From contig NC_014829.1 of NCBI RefSeq assembly GCF_000177235.2, positions 3,038,001 through 3,102,000 on the forward strand: a DNA stretch of 64,000 nt, in the 5' to 3' direction. Position 1 is the first letter of the stretch; each line of letters starts with the position of its first letter. This document shows, piece after piece, positions 52,560-62,445 of this stretch. This DNA comes from Evansella cellulosilytica DSM 2522. GTDB lineage: Bacteria > Bacillota > Bacilli > Bacillales > Salisediminibacteriaceae. Both the position numbers and the translations under genes were made by a program. The notes under the pieces were generated by a model. The model saw nothing but the letters and a program-made list of their open reading frames with translations, was not told the origin of the DNA and ran no database searches.

Positions 52560-54374
52560 TTATGCTTCAGATAATAACTCCTCTAACTCTGTTAACGTTT
52601 CTTCAAACACTGCTAGTGCTTGCTTAATTGGTTCGGAAGACGTCATATCCACTCCAGCCTTTTTAAGTACTTCAATTGGATAATCTGAATTACCTGCCTT
52701 TAAGAAATGGTCAATGTATCTTTGAACAGCTGGTTCACCTTCATCAAGAATTTGCTTTGCTAATGCCGTCGCTGCACTATACCCTGTAGCATATTGATAT
52801 ACATAAAAATTGTAATAAAAATGAGGAATTCTTGCCCATTCTAATGCAATTTCATCATCAATAACGATGTCATCTCCAAAATACTTTTTATTTAAATCAT
52901 AATACATACTACTGAGAAGGTCTGGTGTTAACGGTTCTCCGTTTGCTGCTTTTTCATGCATTAATTTTTCAAATTCTGCAAACATCGTTTGACGGAAAAC
53001 AGTTCCCCTAAAACCTTCAAGGAAATGATTTAATAAATATAAACGCTTCTGCTTATCATCTGTCACCTTTAATAAATAATCATTTAATAAGGCTTCATTA
53101 CAAGTAGATGCTACTTCTGCAACGAAAATCGAGTAATTTGCATAAGGATAAGGTTGATGTTTTCTCGTATAATAGCTATGAACGGAATGTCCAAACTCAT
53201 GTGCTAAAGTAAATAAGTTATTGACATTGTCCTGCCAGTTCATCAAAATGTATGGCATCGTTCCGTATGCTCCCGATGAATAGGCTCCACTTCTTTTTCC
53301 AACATTTTCTTCAACGTCTACCCATCTATTATTGAAGCCTTCTTCAACTATAGATACATATTCCTCACCAAGTGGTGCTACCCCCTTTGTAACAAGATCT
53401 TTTGCTTCCTCATAAGGGATTTTCATATCTACTTCTTTTACTAATGGTGTATAAAGATCATACATATGAAGCTCATCTACACCAAGAACCTTCTTACGTA
53501 GCTTTACATAACGGTGCAATAAATGTAAATGATCGTTTACAGTTGAAACTAGCTGATCATACACCACCTCTGGTATATCATTTTTACTTAGTGCTGCCTG
53601 CCTTGCCGATTCATAATTTCTTACATTTGCATTAAAAATGTTCCTTTTTACATTACCACTAATTGTGCTAGCAAAAGTATTTTTAAATTTACCATAAGTA
53701 TCATATACGGCCTTAAATGCATCTGATCGAACTCTTTGATCGTCACTTTCTAAAAATCGAATATAACGTCCATGTGTAATTTCGATTTCATTACCTTCTT
53801 CATCCTTCACAGAGGGAAACTTCATATCTGCATTATTTAACATTCCAAATGTATTTGAAGAACTATCCGTTACTTCGCTTACTTGTGCTAATATTGATTC
53901 CTCTTTTTCACTTAATACGTGAGGTCTTTGACGATTTATCTTTTCTAGTGCGTGCTTATAAAGCTTGAGTTCATCTTTTTCATCTAGAAATTGGTTAATC
54001 TTTTCCTCTGGAATAGAAAGAAGTTCAGGTGTAACAAAAGAAGCCGCATTAGATACTTGTGATAATAATTGACTTGCTCGGTCATTCAAACCTTGATAAA
54101 AAGAATTCGTAGTATCTTGATCATATCGCATATGAGCATATGTATACAATTTCCCAAGAAGAATTGATACTTCATCTTGGTATTTTAAGAGATCATATAA
54201 TGAATCTGCTGATTCTCCTAGCTTTCCTTTAAATTCCTTTAGTTTCGGTAGCATCTCTTTCACTTGAGAAAAGTCCTTTTCCCAATCATCGTTTGTTGCA
54301 TAAATATCCTCTAAATCCCATGTTAACTCTTTTGGGATTTCATCTCTTTTTGGTAAAGATGTCGTATTTGCCAT
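52560..54374 (-). CDS. pepF: Oligoendopeptidase F
   Basis: A 604-residue M3-family metallopeptidase cleaving oligopeptides in the cytoplasm. The zinc motif is LAHEFGHSVHSYYTR (H-E-x-x-H) at about residue 390, with downstream EVASTCNEALL as third ligand. GTMPYILMNWQ and IPHFYYNFYVYQYATGYSAA are conserved in PepF. It lies beside coiA, as in B. subtilis. GGAGGGC precedes the ATG. Confidence 0.96.
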   Translation of the reverse strand: MANTTSLPKRDEIPKELTWDLEDIYATNDDWEKDFSQVKEMLPKLKEFKGKLGESADSLYDLLKYQDEVSILLGKLYTYAHMRYDQDTTNSFYQGLNDRASQLLSQVSNAASFVTPELLSIPEEKINQFLDEKDELKLYKHALEKINRQRPHVLSEKEESILAQVSEVTDSSSNTFGMLNNADMKFPSVKDEEGNEIEITHGRYIRFLESDDQRVRSDAFKAVYDTYGKFKNTFASTISGNVKRNIFNANVRNYESARQAALSKNDIPEVVYDQLVSTVNDHLHLLHRYVKLRKKVLGVDELHMYDLYTPLVKEVDMKIPYEEAKDLVTKGVAPLGEEYVSIVEEGFNNRWVDVEENVGKRSGAYSSGAYGTMPYILMNWQDNVNNLFTLAHEFGHSVHSYYTRKHQPYPYANYSIFVAEVASTCNEALLNDYLLKVTDDKQKRLYLLNHFLEGFRGTVFRQTMFAEFEKLMHEKAANGEPLTPDLLSSMYYDLNKKYFGDDIVIDDEIALEWARIPHFYYNFYVYQYATGYSAATALAKQILDEGEPAVQRYIDHFLKAGNSDYPIEVLKKAGVDMTSSEPIKQALAVFEETLTELEELLSEA

Positions 54375-54480
54375 AGAAAAAGCCCTCCATATATTTTATT
54401 AATATAGTTTTCTGTTACATTATTCGATAAAAAAATAAAAATCCCTTTCCATTTCAAAAAATATTTCTAAACTCGAATGA

Positions 54481-55695
54481 TTATTCCACTACATTGCTAC
54501 ATAATCCCCCCTCTATCTTGCTTTGAATGTATAAATCATCCATACATAGTGTGTCCAGCTGTTTATTTATATTAATATGATGTATAACAAAGTATACATT
54601 ATTATATTGTTTCTTCAATACGTTAAAATACGTAAGCATATCAAAAAATTCCGTGATTGCTTCAAATAGAAGCTCCTTTGGATGTTTCCCTAAAGGTCTT
54701 AAGTGAAATATCCCAATTTCTATAAGGTAATATAATTGATTCATTATTTTACTAGCCTCAATTTTACCGTTTAGTATATTCTTATTAATACATTCTATAA
54801 TTATCCATGATTGCCACCACATTGGGGCTGTATTGAAGTAAAAATTTGATTGTAAAGGTAAGCAGCCAAGCGCGGGAAAGTAATTGAGGTTAAGTTGATA
54901 CTGTTGAAATATTCGTAGCATTGCTTTTTCTGTACGTGTCATTGATAAATAACACTTTTGACGTCTTAATTTAATTTCATATTGCCAGTGTGTGTAAAAC
55001 GTTTTTAAAAAATGAGTGTATGATATTGTAGGGGTCAGCCCTTTTAGTGAAAATAACTGAACGGGAGATATATTAAAGTCGCTGTGAAGAGGAAAAATAA
55101 TCGTTTTTTGTCTTGTTACATATTTAAAGTTTGTATATATAGTCCAAACAGAGTCCTTAATGTCTAAATAAATTGCGTGCCATTGAGGTGATGGCCGCAT
55201 TAGCAACGCATCTAATACGTTTGTCTTTCTCATGATAGGATGAGAAAATTTATTCTTTAAACCAATCCAAATCGGCACAAATCCTTGTTCTAAATAATTA
55301 TGATCCCGTCTTCTATGAACTTCTTCTGAAAGAAAGGCTCTTTGTATTTCAATGACATACTTTACTTTTTTTATTTCCACATACACATCAGGTCGTTGTT
55401 TCATTTTTGGAATATACCATTCCACTTTCGGATGAAACCCATGCTTTTGAAGCCAATTTGCGACCAAAAGCTTTCCTTTTTTGTGATCTTCTGTTTCTCT
55501 TTTTTCCGTACATTGACTATCAGGCATATGTGAAAAATGCCAAGATTGTTGTGTGCCTAGCTTTAGTATCACTTTTTCCTTACAAATAAAACATTCGTAT
55601 TCAAATATACTTCTATCTCTTTCCAACTCCTCTCTCGTCCAATTTTTATTTAGTAAATGTAGAATAGAACCGTTACTGCGCATAGCAACAAACAA
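54481..55695 (-). CDS. coiA: Competence protein CoiA
   Basis: A 404-residue nuclease-like protein needed for DNA recombination during transformation. The N-terminal Cys pair (FEYECFICKEKVILKLG), the HFSH motif and the restriction-like PDVYVEIKKVKYVIEIQRA (D-x(n)-E-x-Q) are present. Its place next to pepF matches B. subtilis. The start is taken as TTG at 55695 (LFVAMRSNGS), six bases after AGAGGTG; longer GTG starts overlap that site. It suggests the species is potentially competent. Confidence 0.88.
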   Translation of the reverse strand: MFVAMRSNGSILHLLNKNWTREELERDRSIFEYECFICKEKVILKLGTQQSWHFSHMPDSQCTEKRETEDHKKGKLLVANWLQKHGFHPKVEWYIPKMKQRPDVYVEIKKVKYVIEIQRAFLSEEVHRRRDHNYLEQGFVPIWIGLKNKFSHPIMRKTNVLDALLMRPSPQWHAIYLDIKDSVWTIYTNFKYVTRQKTIIFPLHSDFNISPVQLFSLKGLTPTISYTHFLKTFYTHWQYEIKLRRQKCYLSMTRTEKAMLRIFQQYQLNLNYFPALGCLPLQSNFYFNTAPMWWQSWIIIECINKNILNGKIEASKIMNQLYYLIEIGIFHLRPLGKHPKELLFEAITEFFDMLTYFNVLKKQYNNVYFVIHHININKQLDTLCMDDLYIQSKIEGGLCSNVVE

Positions 55696-55789
55696 GAAAA
55701 ACACCTCTTTCTCAGGTTTAATATACTTTTTTGGGGATATATCATTTAGAAAGGGTCGGACGGTATCCCACCTTCAAGTAAGATACCGA

Positions 55790-57301
55790 CTATAAAAGCG
55801 GAGATAATAGCCTTGAGGTAGATTCAATGACTTTATGTGAAAAAGAACGATTTTTAAATACATCTTCTCGAATTACTGTAGAGTGTTCCATATCGTATAT
55901 AAAATCACTCACTAACCGCTCTACACTAGACGTTTGGTAAAGAAAGGCGTTCACTTCAAAATTTAAATGAAAGCTTCTCATATCCATATTGGCTGTACCG
56001 ATCGATGCAATTTCATGGTCAACAATAATTAACTTACTGTGCATGAATCCTCGATTATATTCATAAATTTTTACACCAGCCTCCAACAGTTCAGGAAAAT
56101 AGGATCTTGAAGCATAAAAAACAATACGTTTATCAGGTCTATTAGGAACTAATATCCGAACATCAACACCGCTAAGAGCAGCAATTTTTAAGGCACTTAA
56201 AATATCTTCATCTGGGATAAAGTATGGTGAAGCAATCCAAATCGACTTGTTTGCAGATGTAATCATCGTAAAAAATAACTTTTTTAAAATTTCCCACCTG
56301 CTATCCGGACCACTCGCGATCATCTGAACGCCACCATCATCTGGCTTAGATGCTAAACTAGGAGATAAATAATTTTGATGGAAGGCATTTTCCTTTGTTT
56401 CATAATACCAATCTCTTAAAAATATAAGTTGTAAGCTGCGAATAGCCTCTCCTTGAACAAAAAGATGTGTATCTCTCCAATGTCCGAAATATCTATTTTT
56501 CCCTAAGTATTCATCCCCTATATTTAATCCTCCAATAAATGCATAAGTTGTGTCAACAACAATAATTTTTCGATGATTACGGTAATTGATTCTATGATTA
56601 AATAATGGAAATTTCACTGGGGAGAACGGGACAATTTTTACACCAGCCTGTCGCATCTCTTCCACATAATCATTATTTAGTTTCCAGCTACCAACAGAGT
56701 CATATAAAAATCTTACTGCAACGCCAGCTTTCGCTTTATCTATAAGAATCTGCTTGATTTCCTGCCCAATCTCATCATGTCGTACGATATAATACTCAAG
56801 GTGAATGTGGTTCTCGGCTTTTTTTAAAGCTTCCACTATATATGTAAACGTTTCCTTCCCATCAGTCAATACTTTTGTCTCTGTTTGAAACGAGATCGGA
56901 TTATTGCCTATTTTATTAGCTAACCTAAATAGCTTTTGCTGATGGTCTGACATTCTTTTTAGCTTCGTCTCATCAAGGGGACGGTTGCCCTCCATATGGT
57001 GAAAAGCCTGTTCATCTTCAATCGCTTTTTTATTGAATGATTTTCTTTTCCTTACATTTTGACCAAACATTAAATAAAAGAAAAAGCCTACTATCGGGAA
57101 TGTACCTAACACTACTAACCAAGTTACTGTTTTTGTTGGATTTCTATTTTCAAAGAATATAACGACTGCAATAAAAAAAGCGGATAAAGAAAACAAAATA
57201 CTAAATACACCGACAACCCAGCTCTCCCAATATTGTCGTGTAGCAAATAATACAATACATAGAATTGTTAAAAAGACAATTAATTGAATACGTTTTAACA
57301 T
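55790..57301 (-). CDS. cls: Cardiolipin synthase
   Basis: A 503-residue phospholipase D-superfamily enzyme making cardiolipin from phosphatidylglycerol. Two N-terminal membrane helices (residues 5-55) precede the catalytic part. Two HKD motifs are intact: NHRKIIVVDTTYAFIGGLN and MHSKLIIVDHEIASIGTAN. It lies between coiA and mecA, where B. subtilis has no cls, so this is a lineage-specific insertion in an otherwise conserved order. Confidence 0.93.
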   Translation of the reverse strand: MLKRIQLIVFLTILCIVLFATRQYWESWVVGVFSILFSLSAFFIAVVIFFENRNPTKTVTWLVVLGTFPIVGFFFYLMFGQNVRKRKSFNKKAIEDEQAFHHMEGNRPLDETKLKRMSDHQQKLFRLANKIGNNPISFQTETKVLTDGKETFTYIVEALKKAENHIHLEYYIVRHDEIGQEIKQILIDKAKAGVAVRFLYDSVGSWKLNNDYVEEMRQAGVKIVPFSPVKFPLFNHRINYRNHRKIIVVDTTYAFIGGLNIGDEYLGKNRYFGHWRDTHLFVQGEAIRSLQLIFLRDWYYETKENAFHQNYLSPSLASKPDDGGVQMIASGPDSRWEILKKLFFTMITSANKSIWIASPYFIPDEDILSALKIAALSGVDVRILVPNRPDKRIVFYASRSYFPELLEAGVKIYEYNRGFMHSKLIIVDHEIASIGTANMDMRSFHLNFEVNAFLYQTSSVERLVSDFIYDMEHSTVIREDVFKNRSFSHKVIESTSRLLSPLL

Positions 57302-57367
57302 AATTTTCCCCTTTTTATCTCTCTATGCTCTATCTTTAAATATACTATGAATTAATCATTTAGGAAA

Positions 57368-57397
57368 CAAAAAGCCGATGGAATCCATCGGCTTTTG
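57368..57397 (-). terminator. Terminator of mecA
   Basis: AGCCGATGGA pairs with TCCATCGGCT and a T-rich run follows on the minus strand. Confidence 0.88.
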
Positions 57398-57424
57398 TTA
57401 AAATATCCCATTAAGACTTTTTAC

Positions 57425-58081
57425 TTAAGAAAACTTTGAACGTAATTGGGACAATGCATTTTCGGCAAAGATTTCTTTTCCATACTCTGAAATTCGATGT
57501 ATCGTTATGTCCGATTCATAACCGTATTCGAGCATACGACTAAGAAGGTTATCTTGCTCATCATCAGTATACGTTTCGTCTAGCGTCACGTATACATAAT
57601 AGACCCCCTCAAAGCTATACATGCTTGTTTCAACTTCATCATAAAAGACATGACTTAAAGAAATGATGTCTTCGAGATCCTTAAATCCTAGAACAACACT
57701 TAAAGAATGATCTTTTACTAATTCAGTATCTTTATCACCGGCAAACTGACTATCAAGCATATCGACAATATTATTATCCACTGGCATATCATCCTTTTCT
57801 TCATCCATTGGGATTTCAAGTTTAAGGTTTCCATCACCACTCATTTGTCCGCGCGTTACGATAATCTCTAATCCTTTTTCTAGTGCGTGTACTTGCACCC
57901 ACAACGGCCCATTTAATTCGAAACTTTCTTGATCATTTGCTTCGTTCATCATTTCGAAAAAAAGTTCTTCTCCACGTTCACGGTTATACCATATTTCATC
58001 TTTATGAAAACCGCGACGTTCCATGTCGTGGTAGGTAATATAAAACTTAATCGTAGTATCGTTTATTCTCTCAATTTCCAT
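57425..58081 (-). CDS. mecA: Adaptor protein MecA
   Basis: A 218-residue ClpC adaptor that brings substrates such as ComK and Spo0A-related targets to ClpCP. The N-terminal domain begins MEIERINDTTIKFYITYHD, followed by ERRGFHKDEIWYNRERGEEL. An acidic linker of residues 95-120 joins it to the ClpC-binding domain (VFYDEVETSMYSFEGVYYVY). Gene order matches B. subtilis, with coiA one gene away. The ribosome site AGAAAGGGTG precedes the ATG. Confidence 0.95.
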   Translation of the reverse strand: MEIERINDTTIKFYITYHDMERRGFHKDEIWYNRERGEELFFEMMNEANDQESFELNGPLWVQVHALEKGLEIIVTRGQMSGDGNLKLEIPMDEEKDDMPVDNNIVDMLDSQFAGDKDTELVKDHSLSVVLGFKDLEDIISLSHVFYDEVETSMYSFEGVYYVYVTLDETYTDDEQDNLLSRMLEYGYESDITIHRISEYGKEIFAENALSQLRSKFS

Positions 58082-58586
58082 TTGTTCTCACCCTTTCTTA
58101 GAGTCTTGCGTCTACATTGAGAACAACCACCTTATAAGTTATGAGTATTTTATACCCAATTAAGAAAAAAGTAAACAACTTATGATTGCCAATAACAACT
58201 TTCTTTTTTCTAACTACAATTATACAATATTACCTTCGAATTTAAAAACTTTGTGATATTGTATAGTATGTTCATAGCCTTGGAAAAAATGACCTTAATT
58301 TTAGTCCTTCTACGCATTAATTTTTTACTACTTCAACATATTCCCCCACCTTGGGTAGCTCCAGCTTCTCCCACACTTTGTTTATATCAAATTACCAACA
58401 GCTTTTTACCGATCTACCTCTGTGAAATTCCTTTCTCTGCATAGCAAATGAAAAAGAATGAAAGTAAGTTCTGAAATAGTAAGAGCTTGTATATATATTA
58501 TTGAAGATTCCTTGTCTATTAGACGATGACTATATTTAAAAATAACTAATTCTATTTTAATTGGATAACTAAGGAGGAATCAACCT
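58082..58586. other. Long intergenic stretch upstream of the TerC gene
   Basis: About 500 bases between divergent mecA and the terC-like gene. No riboswitch signature (no GGGGAGTAGC) was found. A GC-richer patch at 58341-58380 (CCCCCACCTTGGGTAGCTCC) stands out from AT-rich flanks. A short frame through it is not supported by a ribosome site. Confidence 0.4.
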
Positions 58587-59249
58587 TTGAGCTCAGAATT
58601 TATCATTTCTCTTCTTACAATTATTGGTATCGACATTATACTTGGTGGTGACAATGCAATCGTTGTTGCTCTAGCGTGTAGAAAGCTACCACCACATTTA
58701 AGAAACAAAGCAATCATTGCTGGTATTATGCTCGCCATTGCCGCTAGAGCAATCCTCACACTTGTCGCCGTTCAATTATTGGCTATACCATACTTAATGA
58801 GTATTGGTGGTATATTGCTCCTTTGGATTGCCTTTAAATTAATGACGAATACAGAAGAAGATCACGATATTAGAGGAGAAGCAAAAGTGAGTGATGCGAT
58901 TAAAACAATCGTAGTAGCTGATGTAGTCATGGGCTTTGATAATGTACTAGCTGTTGCTGGTGCTGCTAATGGAAACGGAGTACTAGTATTAATAGGACTT
59001 TTAGTTTCTGTCCCAATTATTATTTGGGGAAGCAAGCTTATTCTTTACTTAATGACTAAATTTTCTTTTATCATTTATATTGGTGCTAGTATCCTCGTAT
59101 ACACAGCAGCAAAGATGATCTTACACGAAGCTGCAGTTTCAGATTTCATTGATCGTGTTGGAGTAAATGCAACGATGTTCACAATATTACTTGTAGTTCT
59201 AACTTTATTAGGAGGCTGGCTGTACAATCGTAAAGCTCTTCAATCTTAA
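58587..59249 (+). CDS. yjbE: TerC-family membrane protein (YjbE-like)
   Basis: A 220-residue membrane protein with about seven helices. IDIILGGDNAIVVALACRKL and VVADVVMGFDNVLAVAGAANG contain the paired Asp-Asn motifs of the TerC family. In B. subtilis the relatives YceF and YkoY mediate metalation by exporting Mn, and YjbE is a third member, at this map place beside spx. The start is a TTG at 58587 with AAGGAGG nine bases upstream. Confidence 0.9.
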   Translation: MSSEFIISLLTIIGIDIILGGDNAIVVALACRKLPPHLRNKAIIAGIMLAIAARAILTLVAVQLLAIPYLMSIGGILLLWIAFKLMTNTEEDHDIRGEAKVSDAIKTIVVADVVMGFDNVLAVAGAANGNGVLVLIGLLVSVPIIIWGSKLILYLMTKFSFIIYIGASILVYTAAKMILHEAAVSDFIDRVGVNATMFTILLVVLTLLGGWLYNRKALQS

Positions 59250-59267
59250 AAACCTGCTATAAAATGA

Positions 59268-59311
59268 AGAGGGTGACTTAAGGTCAATAACAACCTTTCT
59301 AGTCACCCTCT
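59268..59311. repeat. Family C palindrome
   Basis: AGAGGGTGACTTAAGGTC with ACCTTTCTAGTCACCCTCT. It lies between the convergent terC-like and spx genes and probably terminates both. Confidence 0.75.
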
Positions 59312-59317
59312 TACTTA

Positions 59318-59719
59318 TTATTCATTTACTAATTTTTTTGTTGCTTCTTGCAGCTGGAAAGTTCTTACTTTTCTTGGTAAGAATCTGCGAATCTCAGCCT
59401 CATTATAGCCTACTTGGATTCGTTTTTCGTCAAGAATTATCGGACGTCTTAACAGACCGGGATTATCACTAATTAACTGAAATAATGTTTGTAGCGGCAA
59501 AGCATCTACCTCAACATCTAATTCTTGAAAAACCTTAGAACGAGTAGATATTATTTCATCTGTTCCATCCTCAGTCATTCTTATTACTTCCTTTACCTCT
59601 TCAACAGATAAAGGCTCTGAAAAAATATTTCTTTCAACAAATTCAATATTGTTTTCTTGCAACCATGCTTTTGCCTTTCGACAAGAAGTACAACTTGGTG
59701 ATGTAAATAGTGTAACCAT
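59318..59719 (-). CDS. spx: Transcriptional regulator Spx
   Basis: A 133-residue ArsC-family regulator of thiol stress that binds the RNA polymerase alpha C-terminal domain. The redox switch is Cys10-x-x-Cys13 ([14 protein letters not shown]), and [19 protein letters not shown] contains the Gly and Arg residues used for polymerase contact. Degraded through SpxH-ClpXP, whose adaptor gene is at 50430. The yjbC-like GNAT gene lies upstream as in B. subtilis, but about 570 bases away with a small gene between. Confidence 0.95.
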   Translation of the reverse strand: MVTLFTSPSCTSCRKAKAWLQENNIEFVERNIFSEPLSVEEVKEVIRMTEDGTDEIISTRSKVFQELDVEVDALPLQTLFQLISDNPGLLRRPIILDEKRIQVGYNEAEIRRFLPRKVRTFQLQEATKKLVNE

Positions 59720-60106
59720 GTATATATTCCCCTTTCCATAATTTGTCCAAGAGAAGCGTGTATGTGAATGAATTGATATCTTATGTTTACAATATGTATT
59801 ATACTATAATTATTATAATTTGGATAGAACTTTTTTTAAAAGTTGACTTCTAATAATGGTATCGTTTTTTTACTCTAACAGTAGTCAATTACCCAATAAA
59901 ACAAATATTAAAACGTATTTCTAATGAAAATATGAAGTTTTTTTTATATTTTTTATAAATTAGACCTATATCCTAACCAATTCCAACAAAAAAAGTGCTT
60001 ATTTTACATAAAGTGATATTTTCAATTAGACTCTTTCATTATCAATTTAAAAGGGGATTCCAAAGAAATATTGATTTAAATGGATATCCCCCGTAACAAC
60101 ATTTAT
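59720..60106. other. Spx upstream region
   Basis: 387 very AT-rich bases without a recognised gene or palindrome. Spx is known in Bacillus to have several promoters, which could lie here; no single clear -35/-10 pair is claimed. Confidence 0.4.
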
Positions 60107-60235
60107 TTATGCAATTGTTTTTGATTGAGTACTTGGATTACGCTTAGGAATTTTGTTTACTTCATCCCACTTACGCTTTAAATAATCTTTCCACAGTTCC
60201 TTTTTCAACCTTTTCCTTTTCGTACTTCCTTTCAT
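60107..60235 (-). CDS. Small basic protein (42 residues)
   Basis: MKGSTKRKRLKKELWKDYLK and then RKWDEVNKIPKRNPSTQ. Half of the residues are basic or acidic, with Trp and Tyr in one helix face. GAAGGAGAGTGTTTACG precedes the ATG, so translation is likely. The family is not recognised. It sits 53 bases downstream of the GNAT gene on the same strand. Confidence 0.6.
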   Translation of the reverse strand: MKGSTKRKRLKKELWKDYLKRKWDEVNKIPKRNPSTQSKTIA

Positions 60236-60288
60236 CGTAAACACTCTCCTTCATTTATTGTGCTTTAAAAGACGAAAGCAAGAAAGAC

Positions 60289-60849
60289 TTATGGAGCTGA
60301 TTGTTCATCTGACTCAAAGCTAAATACTTCATCAGCATCCTCATATGGCATTCCATACAATTCCTCATCTTTGTACGTATGAATGTTTTCATACGTGTGA
60401 CGAAGCTTCTCATAAATACTTTCTTCTGATTCATTCGAAGGCGACCAATATAAAATTTCTAATTCATTGATTTCCCCTGTTGCTATAGATCGACGATGAT
60501 AACCTATAGATTTAGCGTGTTTAAAGCCTTCACGCTTATAAAAACGTTGCCTTTTTTGTGTATCTGAATCATCATAATCAATTGGTTCAACCTCTAAAAT
60601 AATTGGTTTACTTTTAGATTTTAATTTATCTAATAACTTTTTTCCTAGCCCTTGTCCTCTTGCCTCATTAGAAACAAAAAGGTAATCGATAAATATAAAG
60701 TCATCCATTTCAACATACATTAGCACATGATTTGGGCCATCATCTTTTTTGTATATTTCTCTCTTTTCCTTTAAAAGTAGTTCCATATGCTCTTTCGATT
60801 TCATTTCTTCTATAGGAAAGTATTGGTTTAACTTTTCATACCAGTTCAT
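60289..60849 (-). CDS. yjbC: GNAT acetyltransferase YjbC-like
   Basis: A 186-residue GNAT protein. The acetyl-CoA loop EARGQGLGKKLLDKLKSK is in the expected place, followed by FYKREGFKHAKSIGYHRR; an acidic tail (DADEVFSFESDEQ) follows. In B. subtilis yjbC is directly upstream of spx and co-transcribed. Here a small basic gene and 390 bases intervene, so co-transcription is less certain. Substrate unknown. Confidence 0.82.
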   Translation of the reverse strand: MNWYEKLNQYFPIEEMKSKEHMELLLKEKREIYKKDDGPNHVLMYVEMDDFIFIDYLFVSNEARGQGLGKKLLDKLKSKSKPIILEVEPIDYDDSDTQKRQRFYKREGFKHAKSIGYHRRSIATGEINELEILYWSPSNESEESIYEKLRHTYENIHTYKDEELYGMPYEDADEVFSFESDEQSAP

Positions 60850-61187
60850 TGATGTTTAACCTCTCTTTTCCTGTTTAATTTAGCTTGCTTTCGTTTAACG
60901 CAAGGTAACATATCTCCTTATATTATATGCGATATTTCCAAAATGATAAACAAGATTACTACATGCTTACAACTCATTTTTGTTAATATTATCTGGTTAT
61001 GACTATCGATCTTTCTCATAATAAAAGATACAATGAAATCCTTTGTATAGCTTGTTTTTTCATAAATAAATGCACTGTTTAAGGTTAGTGTTAAATTTAT
61101 TCAAACAAAGGGGCGAGACACATGCTTGAATAGCATTAGCTAATGATCCACCAGAGCGGGGTAGAGGAAAATGATCACCCTATAGGC

Positions 61188-61232
61188 GAAAAAAAGATGA
61201 CCGTAAAGGCTACTTGCAGTTACGATCATCCT
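61188..61232 (-). terminator. Terminator of the glycoside hydrolase-like gene
   Basis: GATGATCGTAA pairs with TTACGGTCATC on the minus strand, followed by seven T's. Confidence 0.85.
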
Positions 61233-61239
61233 CCGTGTA

Positions 61240-62445
61240 TTATGGTTCTAAATAATTTACTCCTCTTGTATAGCGGTTGTTAGCATTCCATAACAGAAAT
61301 TCGTAAATATCGTTGTCATATAATGCCCTAATTTGTGCTTCAACTTCATCAACACCATATGTCATGTAATTTCCTGGCCCTAACCATGAAGCAGTGAAAT
61401 CTTGAATCCACGGACGTGAGACAGGTGGCGTTTCCAATGCACCTAACACTTCATTTTCCACTTTAGCGTACTCATCAACTAATTCATAAGGATATAGGTC
61501 AGGTTTATCAATACCAAAGTATGGTGTCCAATGACTTGGATAAATCATCGAAGAGATCACGTCTACGTTATCAGATATTCTTGAAAAATTTTGTCCGATC
61601 CCTGGCGCCTCGGAAATTGTCGCTGCATAACCAAAAATGTCAACAGACACGTCTACATCATATGGCTCCAATTGCTCTCTCGCATATGCCACGAAGTCTG
61701 TAACTGCATCCACTCGTTTTTGTACGTTGTCATCCCCATCAGTGTATGGCCCAACATCATATTCTAAAATATCATCACGACGCTCGAATCCTTCTGGAAA
61801 ACGAACATAGTCAAATTGGATTTCTTGAAAGCCCATCTCAGCAGCTTTTATTGCGATATCAATGTTATAATCCCAAACTTCTTTTAAAAAGGGATTAACA
61901 AAAGCTTCATTACGATTATTTTTCCAAACTTCACCGTTTTCTAAAAAGGAAAGATCTGGTCTTTTTTCAGCAAGAACGGAATCCTTAAATACAACGACTC
62001 TTGCTATCGGATAGATTTCGTGCTCCTCTAGCCTACTCATCATTGCTTCAGTATCTGGGATGAAGTTTTGAGAGATCTCATAATATGGTGAATCTTCGTC
62101 AGGGCGATAAGTTAACCAGCCGTGATCCTCTTTAATATCAATTACCATTGAATTCAGCGCTGTCGTATCCAGGAACTCAATTAATTCATCAAAACGTTGA
62201 ACACCTACCGTATTTCCTGTTACGTATATCCCACGCACCGCATCCGGGTATTCAAACGTATACCCTGAATCAAACACAACAAATCGAGCAACAATGTCTG
62301 GCCACTCTCGTTCAACTAGGTTCGTTTGCTTTTCTTGGTGGTATGCAGCTGTTTTTACTTCATCTGCTTCTTCAGCGAAAGCACTTGCTCCACCAAAAAC
62401 TAGTAAAGCCGTGATACTTGCTAAAAATAGTTTCGTTTTCCCCAT
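61240..62445 (-). CDS. Secreted putative glycoside hydrolase (DUF4015)
   Basis: A 401-residue exported protein. The signal peptide (residues 1-24) ends ASAFA. The TIM-barrel domain carries AVRGIYVTGNTVG, MVIDIKEDHGWLTY, YPIARVVVFKD, GFQEIQFDYVRFPEG (likely catalytic region) and SVDIFGYAAT, the order of the DUF4015 family. It is thought to act on sugar polymers of the envelope; substrate unproven. The ATG at 62445 is used, with a GTG at 62454 as alternative. It is monocistronic with its own terminator. Confidence 0.88.
   Translation of the reverse strand: MGKTKLFLASITALLVFGGASAFAEEADEVKTAAYHQEKQTNLVEREWPDIVARFVVFDSGYTFEYPDAVRGIYVTGNTVGVQRFDELIEFLDTTALNSMVIDIKEDHGWLTYRPDEDSPYYEISQNFIPDTEAMMSRLEEHEIYPIARVVVFKDSVLAEKRPDLSFLENGEVWKNNRNEAFVNPFLKEVWDYNIDIAIKAAEMGFQEIQFDYVRFPEGFERRDDILEYDVGPYTDGDDNVQKRVDAVTDFVAYAREQLEPYDVDVSVDIFGYAATISEAPGIGQNFSRISDNVDVISSMIYPSHWTPYFGIDKPDLYPYELVDEYAKVENEVLGALETPPVSRPWIQDFTASWLGPGNYMTYGVDEVEAQIRALYDNDIYEFLLWNANNRYTRGVNYLEP

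Noticed and set aside
58253-58444. 63-residue plus-strand frame upstream of the terC-like gene
   Set aside because: No ribosome site and atypical composition. The Pro-rich part stems from a short GC-richer patch.
58082-58586. Second yybP-ykoY riboswitch before the TerC-family gene
   Set aside because: TerC genes often carry one, but neither the GGGGAGTAGC box nor the GCAAGACC end is present.
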